Below are positions 56,601 to 64,000 of a DNA stretch of 64,000 bases, one piece after another; within the stretch, counting starts at the first letter, position 1, and each line of letters opens with the position of its first letter. The notes below the pieces were generated by a model. It did no database searches and was not told the DNA's origin. It was given only the letters and a program-made list of their open reading frames with translations. A program made the translations under genes and the position numbers. This stretch comes from Xanthomonas albilineans (GTDB taxonomy: Bacteria > Pseudomonadota > Gammaproteobacteria > Xanthomonadales > Xanthomonadaceae). The stretch covers positions 1 to 64,000 of the forward strand of contig NZ_MDCB01000009.1 in assembly GCF_002939705.1 (NCBI RefSeq). Reading direction: 5' to 3'.

Positions 56601-56741
56601 CGAAGTGACGTCGGCGATGTCCGGATACGCTTCCAAAGACAATTGCGTCCAGCTCCACGCCCCATACAGTGCGACCGCCAGAAACACCAACCAGACGATG
56701 CCGCGACGCCGAAAACAGACGCTGACGATGGACTCAATCAT
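53637..56741 (-). CDS. Heavy-metal-type RND efflux pump (CzcA-like)
   Basis: A 1034-residue inner-membrane pump with 12 helices and two large periplasmic loops. GAIDFGILVDGAVVLVENI in helix 4 carries the acidic residues typical of the heavy-metal efflux (HME) subfamily. PDIADVTSQVVTQVPGLAAEEVEQQITVPLE near the start is CzcA/CusA-like. The metal is not determinable by eye; the methionine trio of CusA cannot be confirmed. The start overlaps the adaptor gene end by 8 bp. Confidence 0.92.
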   Translation of the reverse strand: MIESIVSVCFRRRGIVWLVFLAVALYGAWSWTQLSLEAYPDIADVTSQVVTQVPGLAAEEVEQQITVPLERALLGTPGMEVLRSRSVFGLSLITVVFADGTDGYFARQRLQERLNEVTLPYNAAPGLDAYTSPTGEIYRYTLESKTRSLRELSELQTWTVIPRLKKVPGVVDVSNFGGLTTQFMLELDPQRLTQYGLSLQQVKDAINANNANGGGSVIDRGEQSYVVRGVGLLHSLEDMGAVAVTTHNGVPVLVRQLGTLRYGNVERRGILGKDGNPDTIEGIVLLLKDTNPSAVLHGVHAAVAELNGGLLPKDVKVVAYLDRTALIDATLHTVGSTLFEGMLLVSLVLLLFLGSPRAAAIVALTVPLALLIAFVFMHHLKIPANLLSLGAIDFGILVDGAVVLVENILRQREADPSRPLRPQDAIAATLQVARPIFFGMGVIICAYLPLFALQRIEYKLFSPMAYAVGAALIGALVVALTLIPALAWLAFRRPRPVVHNRVLQALTAAYGRLLARSVGGRRWLLFSCAGALLALGLLGGSIGRDFLPYLDEGSLWLQVQMPPGITLDKAAAMANALRRATLAFPEVSYIVTQTGRNDDGTDYWTPSHIEASVGLRPYAQWRPGLDKQGLIAALAARYARMPGYSIGFMQPMIDGVQDKLSGAHGDLTVKVFGDDVSQARQIADRIAATLRTVPGAADVTVDVEPPLPNLKIEIDRAAAARYGINAADIADLIATGIGGSPIGQLYVGERSYAMTVRFAPGTRDTLQTIGALMLTTPSGAKLPLSAVAHLRTVSGESVIVREMARRNIVVRLNVRGRDLSGFLHEARGAIAQQVRFDHQRFQVVWGGQFENLERAQARLLVIAPMTLGIMFLLLFASFGNLRQPLLVLAAVPLAMLGGLAALHLRGMTLNVSSAVGFIALFGVAVLNAVLLLAQINRLRNEEGKPLREAVIEGARSRMRPVLTTATVAALGLTPAMLATGLGSDVQRPLATVVVGGLVTATVLTLLLLPSLYHLIETMAAARAQRAAASAGDVA

Positions 56742-57843
56742 CGAGCAGCGCTCCATTGCCGACCACCACGCGCTCGCCCGGGGCCAAGCCGGCGGTGATC
56801 TCGGTGTCGCTGCCCAGCGTTGCGCCGGTGGCCACCACACGCGAGACGTAGACGAACGGGGCCATCTCCACGTACACCCGCGTGCTCAACCCACTCTGGA
56901 GCAAGGCGGTCGTCGGCACCAGCAGCGCCGACCGCGACCGCGCCGCCAACCCGACGCGCGCAAACATGCCTGGCTTGAGGCGACCGTCGCGGTTGTCGAT
57001 GGCGATACGCACGGTCAATGTGCGTGTGTCGGTATCGAGCAGATCGGCGATGTGCTGGACAGTGCCCTCGAATGACGCATCCGGGTAGGCATCGACATGG
57101 ATCTGCGCATGCTGGCCGACGAACACCTGCCCGATATCGCGCTCGGCGACCTGGGCATTCACCCAGACCTTGGAGATGTCGGCGACCGTCATCGCCGTGG
57201 CGGTGGTGTCGTTCCAGTATCCACCCAGCGACGCGGCGATGTCGCTGATACGACCATCGATCGGCGAACGCATCGCATAGCGTCGGTGCGAGGCGGCCAT
57301 CGGATCGGCACCAAGCTGGGCCAGGCGTTCGCGTGCGGCGCGCGCCTGATCCTGCGCCTGAGCCAGATCCAGTTGCGCCGCCTCGGCGTCCTTCTTGGTG
57401 GCGACATCGCCACTCAGCAGGGCTTGTTGCCGCTGCGCCTCGCGCTGCGCTTGACGCAACGCCGACTGCGCCTTGCCATCGTCGGCATAGGCGTTGGCCA
57501 GATCGACCGAGTCGATCACGAACAACGTCTCGCCGGCCTTCACCGGATCGCCGAGTCCATGCGCCAGGCTGACGATACGTCCACTGACCGGCGCCACCAG
57601 TTTCACTAGCCGTTCCGGCAGCGCTTCCACCACCCCGGGCGTCTCGATGGTCAGCGTGATCGGGCGCCGCACCACGGTGCCGATGGGTAGCGCGCCGCGC
57701 AACGGCGATTGTGGTGGAACGCGCAGTTGCGTACCACGACGCAGCACGGCAGACGCATTTTCAACAGCCTGCGGATGTGCGTGGCAGGCCGCGAGCAGCG
57801 GGACCGTGCACACGATGAGGAACAAAACACGAGAGCGATGCAT
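56734..57843 (-). CDS. RND efflux membrane-fusion lipoprotein (CzcB-like)
   Basis: A 369-residue periplasmic adaptor with signal peptide and lipobox LLAAC. Barrel-sandwich halves are visible as RLVKLVAPVSGRIVSL and YAMRSPIDGRISDI, separated by a helical hairpin rich in Ala/Gln/Arg. The beta-barrel and membrane-proximal domains end in GLAPGERVVVGNGALL. It is the first of the three pump genes, in the order adaptor, pump, outer-membrane factor. Confidence 0.9.
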   Translation of the reverse strand: MHRSRVLFLIVCTVPLLAACHAHPQAVENASAVLRRGTQLRVPPQSPLRGALPIGTVVRRPITLTIETPGVVEALPERLVKLVAPVSGRIVSLAHGLGDPVKAGETLFVIDSVDLANAYADDGKAQSALRQAQREAQRQQALLSGDVATKKDAEAAQLDLAQAQDQARAARERLAQLGADPMAASHRRYAMRSPIDGRISDIAASLGGYWNDTTATAMTVADISKVWVNAQVAERDIGQVFVGQHAQIHVDAYPDASFEGTVQHIADLLDTDTRTLTVRIAIDNRDGRLKPGMFARVGLAARSRSALLVPTTALLQSGLSTRVYVEMAPFVYVSRVVATGATLGSDTEITAGLAPGERVVVGNGALLDD

Positions 57844-57934
57844 TGAAACGGCACTCACCATGGCAAGAGCCAGCGCCACATGGCAGTCTGGCGTGGGAAG
57901 GGGAGATGGGAGCGAGCTATTTTCGGTGCGAGAT

Positions 57935-58270
57935 TCAGTCGCGACGCAGTAACGATGCATCGAGCCACCAAGCCAGCACCGCGTGGCTCCTGTTCAATGT
58001 CGAAGCGGGCATACCGGCCGCATGCAAGCGCCGTTGCGCCGCGTGCGACAGTCGCGCACGGACGCGGATGCGGTCATCGACCGGCAGCAGCGACAATGCA
58101 TCGGCCAGCACCCGCGGGGACTGTGCGGACACGGCCTTGGCGAAGGCGCGCGCGCCATGTGCGGCCAGCAGATAGCGCAGCGCTTCAGCGCGGTGCATGG
58201 CGACTGCGGCACGCAGGGCGCGCTGCAATCGGCGTTGCAGGCGGAAACGACGGAAAAAGAACAAGAACAT
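57935..58270 (-). CDS. Small basic protein leading the efflux operon, function unknown
   Basis: A 111-residue protein with an excellent GGAGG ribosome-binding site 5-6 bases before its ATG, 91 bp upstream of the adaptor gene. The N-terminus is hydrophobic-basic (MFLFFFRRFRLQRRLQ). The rest is helical and rich in Ala/Arg/Leu/His, with no Cys and about five His outside the N-terminal part. The position suggests a role in the metal response, but I do not recognise a family. Confidence 0.7.
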   Translation of the reverse strand: MFLFFFRRFRLQRRLQRALRAAVAMHRAEALRYLLAAHGARAFAKAVSAQSPRVLADALSLLPVDDRIRVRARLSHAAQRRLHAAGMPASTLNRSHAVLAWWLDASLLRRD

Positions 58271-58338
58271 GACGACCTCCTTGCGGCGCATCGCCGGCAA
58301 GGACACCGCCACCACTACGGCGACGGGCGTCTTCCGGG

Positions 58339-58419
58339 TCAGCGCAAGGCTATTACCAGGCGAAAAGAATGGGCGCGGAGTGCGGCGATGGCGCCGCGTC
58401 GATACGGGTCGGGATCCAT
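58339..58419 (-). CDS. Possible 26-residue small protein or leader peptide
   Basis: An ATG preceded by TGGAGA at good spacing opens a 26-codon frame (starts MDPDPYRRGAIAALRAHSF) that stops 68 bp before the 111-residue gene. It is basic and partly amphipathic. It could be a leader peptide for the efflux operon or a chance frame. Confidence 0.4.
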   Translation of the reverse strand: MDPDPYRRGAIAALRAHSFRLVIALR

Positions 58420-58831
58420 GGCGATCTCCAGTGAGATGAAAGAAAGTGGCCGCGACAGCGACTGTGTCAAGTGACGCCGTGCCGGTGAATGCGGGCTTGC
58501 GACCTGTCGCTGACGGCCCGCGTCACGCCGCGTTGCGAGATGGAAAGTCTGGCATGCACGCCCGCGGTGCGCCAGCACGCGTGAGGCATCTACGCATGAA
58601 CATCGGCATGCCTGCGCTATACCAAAGTATCGTGTTGGCGGGTGTCGGTCTTACAGAGACTCGGACTCCTCAAAGATTTCGTGTTTTTCGTGCAAATCAC
58701 TTCGCAGCTTCCATCCGCATGGTCGCTGCCCGCCCCATCTCCCTCAGCTCCCGATTTTCAGACAGATCCTAGACATCTCCGTGCCATAGAAAATGGCAAG
58801 TTCAAATGTGTGCATGCGCAGTAAGGGCATT
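58420..58831. other. Non-coding stretch upstream of the efflux operon
   Basis: About 410 bp with no supportable gene. It should contain the promoter for the minus-strand efflux operon. I could not pick a confident -35/-10 pair or a metal-regulator palindrome. Confidence 0.4.
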
Positions 58832-59295
58832 CTCAACTTGCAAGCGCAACACCTACGTTGAATTGAGCGCTCTCTTTTTCCAACGCCTGATTGATTTGGC
58901 GTCTTCCAGCCGAGCGTACGACGTGATCGAGCGTTCATCAGGTCTGCGACATTGTTGAGATATTCCTGGCTTGCCTTGGAAAGGTCCGGCCCCTTGGGCA
59001 TGAACTGGTGCAGCAGTGCGTTGGTATTCTCACTGCTCACGCGTTGCCAAGGCGTATAGCGCACTGGCCTCAACAATTCTGCGCTTACGAACGCAGGCTT
59101 TACGACGCTGCCGATAGTGCTTGGCCGCGAGATTGGCAGCCTACACAGACGCGTTTTGACGTATCACTTCACGCGACAACGCAGACGCACTTCGTCCGAT
59201 TCGACGCGCGATGGAGCGGAGCTGGCACCGTGGCTGAGCTCGATCTGCAGCAACGCGTGTTCTTCGCAGCTCAAACGGATGTATTGCCTTTCCAT
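58832..59295 (-). pseudogene. Degraded IS30-family transposase
   Basis: The minus strand starts with MERQYIRLSCEEHALLQIEL, then a frameshift leads into LRSIARRIGRSASALSREV, the IS30 N-terminal helix-turn-helix. Further on, KHYRQRRKACVRKRRIVE appears after a stop. An internal deletion jumps to SSENTNALLHQFMPKGPDL, the IS30 C-terminal catalytic block. A second frameshift after KTP restores the usual C-terminus ending VALAS. Non-functional. Confidence 0.85.
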
Positions 59296-59339
59296 GCCAA
59301 TCCCTTACGTGATTGAGGGGTGTTGTACTTGGAAGTTGA
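58832..59339 (-). mobile_element. Internally deleted IS30-family insertion sequence
   Basis: Both ends survive as 21-bp terminal inverted repeats (58832-58852 and 59319-59339) that match at 18 of 21 positions. The element is only 508 bp, about half the usual IS30-family length. The transposase stop codon lies inside the left repeat. The span carries parts of the transposase N-terminus and C-terminus with the middle missing. I see no clear target-site duplication. Confidence 0.8.
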
Positions 59340-59522
59340 GTCCAAGACCTTGACAAGCGTTGGCTTCAACTGTAGCCGACTATCCGGGATTACGATCGCA
59401 ATATGCAACCCATAGGAAATCGATAATACATCTTATGATCGTGCGGCTACTGTCGCCACGACTGCGATGCTACAGTCCCGCGCTGAGGTTTCTTCAACGA
59501 CTCTCTGCCAACATGCACGCTC

Positions 59523-60335
59523 ATGCCTGAACTTCCCGAAGTCGAAACCACTCGACGCGGCCTGGAACCGCATCTGGCCGGGCGTCGCATCCACGGCGTG
59601 ATTCTGCGGCGACCGAACCTGCGTTGGCCGATTCCGCTGGAGGTCACGCAGCAGTTGCCGGGGCAACGCATCGCCGGTATCCACCGCCGCGCCAAATATT
59701 TGTTGCTGGAAACCGCAGCAGGCAGCGCACTCTTGCACCTGGGCATGTCCGGGAGCCTGCGCGTGCTGCCCGGCGATACGCCACCGCGCACGCACGATCA
59801 TGTGGATATCAGCCTGGAGGATGGCCGTGTGCTGCGCTTCAACGATCCGCGTCGGTTCGGCTGTTTGCTGTGGCAAGCACCTGGTACGTTGCATCCACTG
59901 CTCGCCGAACTGGGGCCGGAACCGCTGTCGGATGCGTTCGATGGCGATTATCTCTTCCAGCTCAGTCGCGGCCGCAAGGCGCCGGTCAAGACGTTCTTGA
60001 TGGATCAACGCATCGTGGTCGGCGTCGGCAATATCTATGCCGCCGAAAGCTTGTTTCAAGCGGGGATCAGTCCGCTGCGCGCCGCCGGGGAGGTATCGCG
60101 CGCACGCTACGCGCGTTTGGCCGAGGCGGCCAAGGCGATTCTCGGTTATGCGATCCAGCGCGGCGGGACGACGCTACGCGATTTCATCAGTCCCGATGGC
60201 GCGCCCGGTTATTTCGAACAGGAGTTGTCGGTCTACGGCCGCGAAGGCGAAGCCTGCAAGCGCTGCGGACGTCTTCTGCGACATGCCAGCATCGGCCAGC
60301 GCGCCAGCGTCTGGTGCGGGCATTGCCAGCGCTGA
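59523..60335 (+). CDS. mutM: Formamidopyrimidine-DNA glycosylase
   Basis: A 270-residue base-excision repair enzyme that removes 8-oxoguanine and nicks the abasic site. The N-terminal PELPEVET supplies the Pro nucleophile and Glu. The beta-hairpin Lys is in [10 protein letters not shown]. The C-terminal zinc finger is intact, with CKRC and CGHC. Stand-alone gene with its own leader after the IS30 remnant. Confidence 0.95.
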   Translation: MPELPEVETTRRGLEPHLAGRRIHGVILRRPNLRWPIPLEVTQQLPGQRIAGIHRRAKYLLLETAAGSALLHLGMSGSLRVLPGDTPPRTHDHVDISLEDGRVLRFNDPRRFGCLLWQAPGTLHPLLAELGPEPLSDAFDGDYLFQLSRGRKAPVKTFLMDQRIVVGVGNIYAAESLFQAGISPLRAAGEVSRARYARLAEAAKAILGYAIQRGGTTLRDFISPDGAPGYFEQELSVYGREGEACKRCGRLLRHASIGQRASVWCGHCQR

Positions 60336-60537
60336 CGTTGGTACTGACGGTCACGGTCACACACCAAGCTGGCGAAGCAGCACTGGCAGTGCCGATCCCC
60401 AAGCCAAGCTTGCTGCGCGTGCGCAGCCTGCGGTGGCAGATGCGCCGCATCTGCATTTCCCGGTTACGGGGCGATGACATGCCGCGGAGACGATGATCGT
60501 ATGATGGGCATCCTTCCTTGGCTTCTCGATCAGGCTC

Positions 60538-62142
60538 ATGCAACGACGCAATTTTCTCAAAAACGCCGCCGCCGCCTTCGCCGCCATGGGCTTGCCCGCG
60601 ATGCCGATGCTGGGTCAGGCCGCTGATGCGGTCGGCCTGCGCCGTCTGGGCAAGCCGCAACCGTTCGACTACGCCTGGCTCAAGGGCCATGCCCAAGCCA
60701 TGGCCAAAGCGCCATACCAGAGCCATCAGCGGGTGCTACCAGCGCCAATGGCGGGGTTGAGCTGGGACCAGTACCAATCGATTCGCTACCGCCAGGATCA
60801 CGCGCTGTGGGCAGCCGAACAAGGTCCAAAATTCCAGGTGAAGTTTTTCCATCTGGGCCTGTACTTCAAGACCCCGGTGCAGATGTTCGACCTGGTCGAT
60901 GGACAGGCGCAGCAACTGGCCTACGATAGCGCGGCGTTCGATTACGGTAGCAGTGGCCTGAAAGGCAAGCCGTTGCCGAAGGACCTGGGTTTCGCCGGTT
61001 TCCGCCTCAACACCAAGCAGGACACCGAGCGCGATTTCGCCGCGTTCCTCGGCGCCAGTTATTTCCGCGCAGTGGGCAAGGAAGGCCAGTACGGTCAGTC
61101 CGCACGTGGTCTGGCGATCGATACCGGGACCGGCGCGCCGGAGGAATTTCCCGACTTCATCGCTTATTGGCTGGAACAACCCAAGGCCGATTCGAATACG
61201 GTGGTGGTGTACGCGCTGCTGGATTCGCCCAGCGTGGCCGGTGCTTATCGTTTCGCGATCACCAACGGCGATGTGTTGTTGATGGACATCGACACCGCGT
61301 TGTATCCGCGCAAGCGCATCGAACGGATGGGTGTGGGGCCTTGCACCAGCATGTACCAGACCGGCGAGAACGATCGTCGCATGGACTGGGATTGGCGACC
61401 GGAGATCCACGACACCGACGGTCTGGCAATGTGGACCGGTGCGGGCGAGTGGATCTGGCGGCCGTTGTGCAATCCACCGCACCTGCGCTTCAACATGTTC
61501 GTGGACGAGAACCCGCGCGGCTTCGGCCTGCTTCAGCGCGACCGCAATTTCGATCACTACCAGGACGATGGGGTTTTTTACGAGAAACGTCCATGCCTGT
61601 GGGTGGAACCGAAGCACGGCTGGGGCAAGGGCTCCGTGCAACTGGTGGAAATCCCGACGGTCGATGAGACCTTCGATAACATCGTCGCGTTCTGGAATCC
61701 GCAGGACAAACCTCAGCCAGGCCAGGAACTGCTGTTCGGCTACCGTCTGTACTGGGGGGCACAACCGCCGGCATCCTCGTCGCTGGCGCACTGCGTCGCC
61801 AGCCGTACCGGCCTGGGTGGGATCACGGGGCAGAAGCGCAAGTATTTTTCCTGGCGTTTTGCCGTGGATTTCGCCGGTGGCGAACTGGCCAGGCTCAGCA
61901 AAGAGAAGGACGCCAAGGTCGAGGCCGTGTTGCAGCTCAGCCGTGGTCGCAGCGAAATCGTGTCGGCCAGACCACTGCATGAGATCGCCGGTTATCGCGC
62001 GATGTTCGATGTCGTGCCGCCGGATGACGGCACCGAACAGATCGATATTCGCTTGTTCCTGCGCAGTGGCGACCGTTCGCTGACCGAAACCTGGTTGTAT
62101 CAATGGACACCGCCACCGGCTGCCGAGCGCAAACTGTATTGA
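60538..62142 (+). CDS. opgD: Periplasmic glucan biosynthesis protein OpgD
   Basis: A 534-residue MdoG/OpgD-family protein that shapes osmoregulated periplasmic glucans. The N-terminus MQRRNFLKNAAAAFAAMGL is a Tat-type signal with RRNFLK, typical of OpgD rather than OpgG. The family core has FFHLGLYFKTPVQMFDLVDG, FLGASYFRAVGKEGQYGQSARG, GPCTSMYQTGENDRR and FNMFVDENPRGFGLLQRDRNFDHYQDD. An OpgH partner is not in the window. Confidence 0.93.
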   Translation: MQRRNFLKNAAAAFAAMGLPAMPMLGQAADAVGLRRLGKPQPFDYAWLKGHAQAMAKAPYQSHQRVLPAPMAGLSWDQYQSIRYRQDHALWAAEQGPKFQVKFFHLGLYFKTPVQMFDLVDGQAQQLAYDSAAFDYGSSGLKGKPLPKDLGFAGFRLNTKQDTERDFAAFLGASYFRAVGKEGQYGQSARGLAIDTGTGAPEEFPDFIAYWLEQPKADSNTVVVYALLDSPSVAGAYRFAITNGDVLLMDIDTALYPRKRIERMGVGPCTSMYQTGENDRRMDWDWRPEIHDTDGLAMWTGAGEWIWRPLCNPPHLRFNMFVDENPRGFGLLQRDRNFDHYQDDGVFYEKRPCLWVEPKHGWGKGSVQLVEIPTVDETFDNIVAFWNPQDKPQPGQELLFGYRLYWGAQPPASSSLAHCVASRTGLGGITGQKRKYFSWRFAVDFAGGELARLSKEKDAKVEAVLQLSRGRSEIVSARPLHEIAGYRAMFDVVPPDDGTEQIDIRLFLRSGDRSLTETWLYQWTPPPAAERKLY

Positions 62143-62221
62143 TCTGGCGCGAGCCAAGGCATCACGCAAAACAGCGTGCGGATCCTCCTTTCCGGTCCCG
62201 CGCTGGTAGTCGCGGCTGAAG

Positions 62222-62249
62222 TCGCCCTCCTACCGCAGCAGGAGGGCGA
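62222..62249. terminator. Stem-loop between convergent opgD and Sel1-like gene
   Basis: A perfect 10-bp stem TCGCCCTCCT/AGGAGGGCGA with an 8-base loop sits 79 bp after the opgD stop, in the 170-bp gap to the convergent gene. It probably ends both transcripts. Confidence 0.6.
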
Positions 62250-62312
62250 AGCAACGTGGGAGGCCCCGGTGCCACGCGCGCAAACACGCGGCCAATGGCG
62301 ATAGCAGCCGCT

Positions 62313-63062
62313 TCAGGATTTGGTCGGTGGCGGTGGCGCCGCGCTTTTCTGGCCGATGTCTTCGACATCGCCAATATCCACCCGACCTGGCGTACGCCCA
62401 TCCCAAACTCGATCCTGTAGTTTCCAGTAGGCCGACGGCTCCCAGAACTGTTTGGCGTAGAACACTTCCGGATCAATGCTGCCGCCGCCTGGGCGATTGA
62501 TCGACAAGGCGCCGGCGCCGGAATAGCCAAGCAGACTGCCAGTGCTGCTCATTGCTTCGCGGCGCATGACAGCCTCCTGGCGCGGCTTGGCCATCTGGTC
62601 GCCATATTCGGCGATCATCTGCTTGTCGAGGGCGATCGCGCGCTTGCGCTCTTCCGGTGTGAGCTGGTTCCAGTATTCCATTTTGCGCCTGCTGAAAGCC
62701 TCGTAACCGCGTTCGGAGGCCAGCGCCATCCACAGGAATCCCATCGCATGATCGGGCGCCACGCCCTGGCCTTGCCAATACATCTCACCCAACCGCGCCT
62801 GCGACGGCTTGTCGGCATAGCGGGCGGCCAACTGATACTGTTTCTTGGCCTGCGCATAGTCGCCTTTCTTGTCGGCACGGATACCTGCGCGGCGATAGAA
62901 CAGATCCAGATGCGCCTCAAGGAAGCCATCGGTCAGTATCTGTGCCGGGATATCGTCGAATGTGCGTTCAGCCGTGACCGCAGCGACTTGGCCGGGCAGA
63001 GCGAGCAGAAGTGTGCAGACCAAGGTCACGCCGCTACGAACCATTCCTTTGAATCGTTGCAT
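62313..63062 (-). CDS. Exported Sel1/TPR-like protein, function unknown
   Basis: A 249-residue protein with a signal peptide ending near GQVAA. Residues 50-110 (GDYAQAKKQYQLAARYADKPSQARLGEMYWQGQGVAPDHAMGFLWMALASERG) form Sel1/TPR-type helical repeats. The C-terminal part (SINRPGGGSIDPEVFYAKQFWEPSAYWKLQDRVWDGRTPGRVDIGDVED) is Gly/Pro-rich and recurs in exported Xanthomonadaceae proteins, as far as I recall. Periplasmic location is inferred; function is unknown. Confidence 0.75.
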   Translation of the reverse strand: MQRFKGMVRSGVTLVCTLLLALPGQVAAVTAERTFDDIPAQILTDGFLEAHLDLFYRRAGIRADKKGDYAQAKKQYQLAARYADKPSQARLGEMYWQGQGVAPDHAMGFLWMALASERGYEAFSRRKMEYWNQLTPEERKRAIALDKQMIAEYGDQMAKPRQEAVMRREAMSSTGSLLGYSGAGALSINRPGGGSIDPEVFYAKQFWEPSAYWKLQDRVWDGRTPGRVDIGDVEDIGQKSAAPPPPTKS

Positions 63063-63169
63063 TTCTCTATTCCATGAGTGTGATGGGGAAGATTCTACAC
63101 AGATGTCACCCCTGCGCTGCAATAGGCAGGATGCATTTCTATACCTTTGTCACAGATGACCGCCTGCGA

Positions 63170-63796
63170 TCAGGAGGATCGCGATGGGGCGATCTGCAGC
63201 GGATCAATGCGGCCTTCGCCGCGCATGATCTTTTTGAACTCGGCACGGCTCACCGACACGTAGCGTTCGTTGCCGCCGATTTCAACCTGCGGACCATCCT
63301 GTACCGCGCGGCCGTTCTCGTCCACCCGCACGGTCATGGTTGCCTTGCTACCGCTGTGGCAGATGGTCTTGATTTCCTGCAGCTCGTCCGCCCAGGCCAG
63401 CAAGGACTGGCTGCCTTCGAACAGTTCGCCACGGAAATCCGTCCGCAGGCCATAACACAGCACGGGGATTCGCAGCCGGTCCACTACCTCGCTGAGTTGC
63501 CAGACCTGGGCGCGGTTGAGGAACTGGGCTTCGTCCACCAGTACGCAATGCAGCGTGCCATGGCTGGCGATGTCGGTTTCGATCAAGGCCAGCAGGTCGG
63601 TCTCGGCCGCGAAGCCTTTGCCATCGGCGCGCAGGCCGATGCGCGAGGCAACCACGCCACTGCCGGCGCGATGGTCCAGCCTTGGGGTGAGAATAACCGT
63701 GCGCATACCGCGCTCGCGGTAGTTGTGCGCCGACTGCAGCAGCGTCGTGGTCTTTCCGGCATTCATCGCCGAATAGTAGAAATACAGTTTCGCCAT
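63170..63796 (-). CDS. tdk: Thymidine kinase
   Basis: A 208-residue type II thymidine kinase phosphorylating thymidine in the salvage pathway. The P-loop is [19 protein letters not shown] supplies the catalytic base region, and [14 protein letters not shown] is the thymidine-binding lasso. The structural zinc cysteines seen in E. coli TK are mostly lost: only ICHSG and VSR remain where relatives have CxC and VCR. The ATG at 63796 matches the family start ([11 protein letters not shown]). Confidence 0.93.
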   Translation of the reverse strand: MAKLYFYYSAMNAGKTTTLLQSAHNYRERGMRTVILTPRLDHRAGSGVVASRIGLRADGKGFAAETDLLALIETDIASHGTLHCVLVDEAQFLNRAQVWQLSEVVDRLRIPVLCYGLRTDFRGELFEGSQSLLAWADELQEIKTICHSGSKATMTVRVDENGRAVQDGPQVEIGGNERYVSVSRAEFKKIMRGEGRIDPLQIAPSRSS

Positions 63797-63929
63797 GCGT
63801 TGGATTCTAGCGCGGACGCGGCGCATTTCATGCACCGGCTAGGGCCGAAAACCGGTTCAGCCAAGGCGCGGCGACGCATGCGGTGACGCAGCCGGTGCCC
63901 GTTACAATACGCGCTCAAGGGAAATTTCT

Positions 63930-64000
63930 ATGCACGGTCTCAACCCCCCCCAACGCGCCGCGGTCCTGCATGACGAAGGTCCGCTGTTGGTGCTGGCTGG
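63930..64000 (+). CDS. rep: Start of Rep-type ATP-dependent DNA helicase (truncated by window end)
   Basis: The first 23 codons begin MHGLNPPQRAAVLHDEGPLLVLAG, the Q-motif and start of Walker A of Rep/UvrD superfamily 1 helicases. LNPPQRAAV is the Rep form. The Walker A lysine lies beyond the window. The third to fifth codons include a run of eight C residues. Confidence 0.85.
   Translation, partial: MHGLNPPQRAAVLHDEGPLLVLA

Overview
The window is high-GC chromosomal DNA from a Xanthomonadaceae bacterium, most likely Xanthomonas. The clues are a XccBphP-type bacteriophytochrome with a PAS output domain, a TonB-dependent receptor followed by SapC, cupin and halogenase genes, an OpgD-like protein, a secreted LipA/LesA-like lipase and a CRP/Clp-type site. 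Species cannot be fixed from sequence reading alone. Most genes are ordinary chromosomal genes. The stretch at about 30-34.7 kb looks less GC-rich by eye and behaves as an accessory island.

Layout. 0-0.3 kb: three tandem sigma70-like promoters fire leftwards out of the window, which suggests a stable-RNA operon to the left. 0.4-8 kb: BenE transporter, bphO-bphP light-sensor operon, hexose-6-phosphate mutarotase, lytic transglycosylase with a peptidoglycan-binding tail, YchJ-like protein and a TSUP permease. 8.1-15 kb: a complete type I Wadjet (jetABCD) plasmid-defence operon directly downstream of folE. 15.7-20.6 kb: MHS-family transporter, a CRP/Clp-like site, a chemoreceptor and a TonB-like proline-rich membrane protein. 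20.6-23.4 kb: long non-coding stretches around a secreted lipase. 23.4-29.9 kb: yceH and the tamA-tamB outer-membrane assembly pair.

30-34.7 kb (accessory): a Thermus/Rickettsia-type isocitrate dehydrogenase divergent from a small winged-helix regulator, an IS3-type transposase fragment, and a compact three-gene operon (lipoprotein, large hydrophilic protein, coiled-coil membrane protein) that could be an effector/partner module. 34.8-41 kb: patatin lipoprotein, secreted M20 amidohydrolase, AIM24-family protein, terC under a yybP-ykoY manganese riboswitch, and an RlmI-type methyltransferase.

41-49.5 kb: a LacI-type palindrome precedes a TonB-dependent receptor-SapC-cupin-halogenase set typical of carbohydrate-uptake loci, followed by a convergent APC permease. 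49.6-58.4 kb: FixL/FixJ-like two-component pair, MgtC-family protein, and a heavy-metal-type RND efflux operon preceded by two small ORFs. 58.8-59.3 kb: an internally deleted IS30-family element. 59.5-64 kb: mutM, opgD, a Sel1-like secreted protein, tdk and the first codons of a Rep-type helicase.
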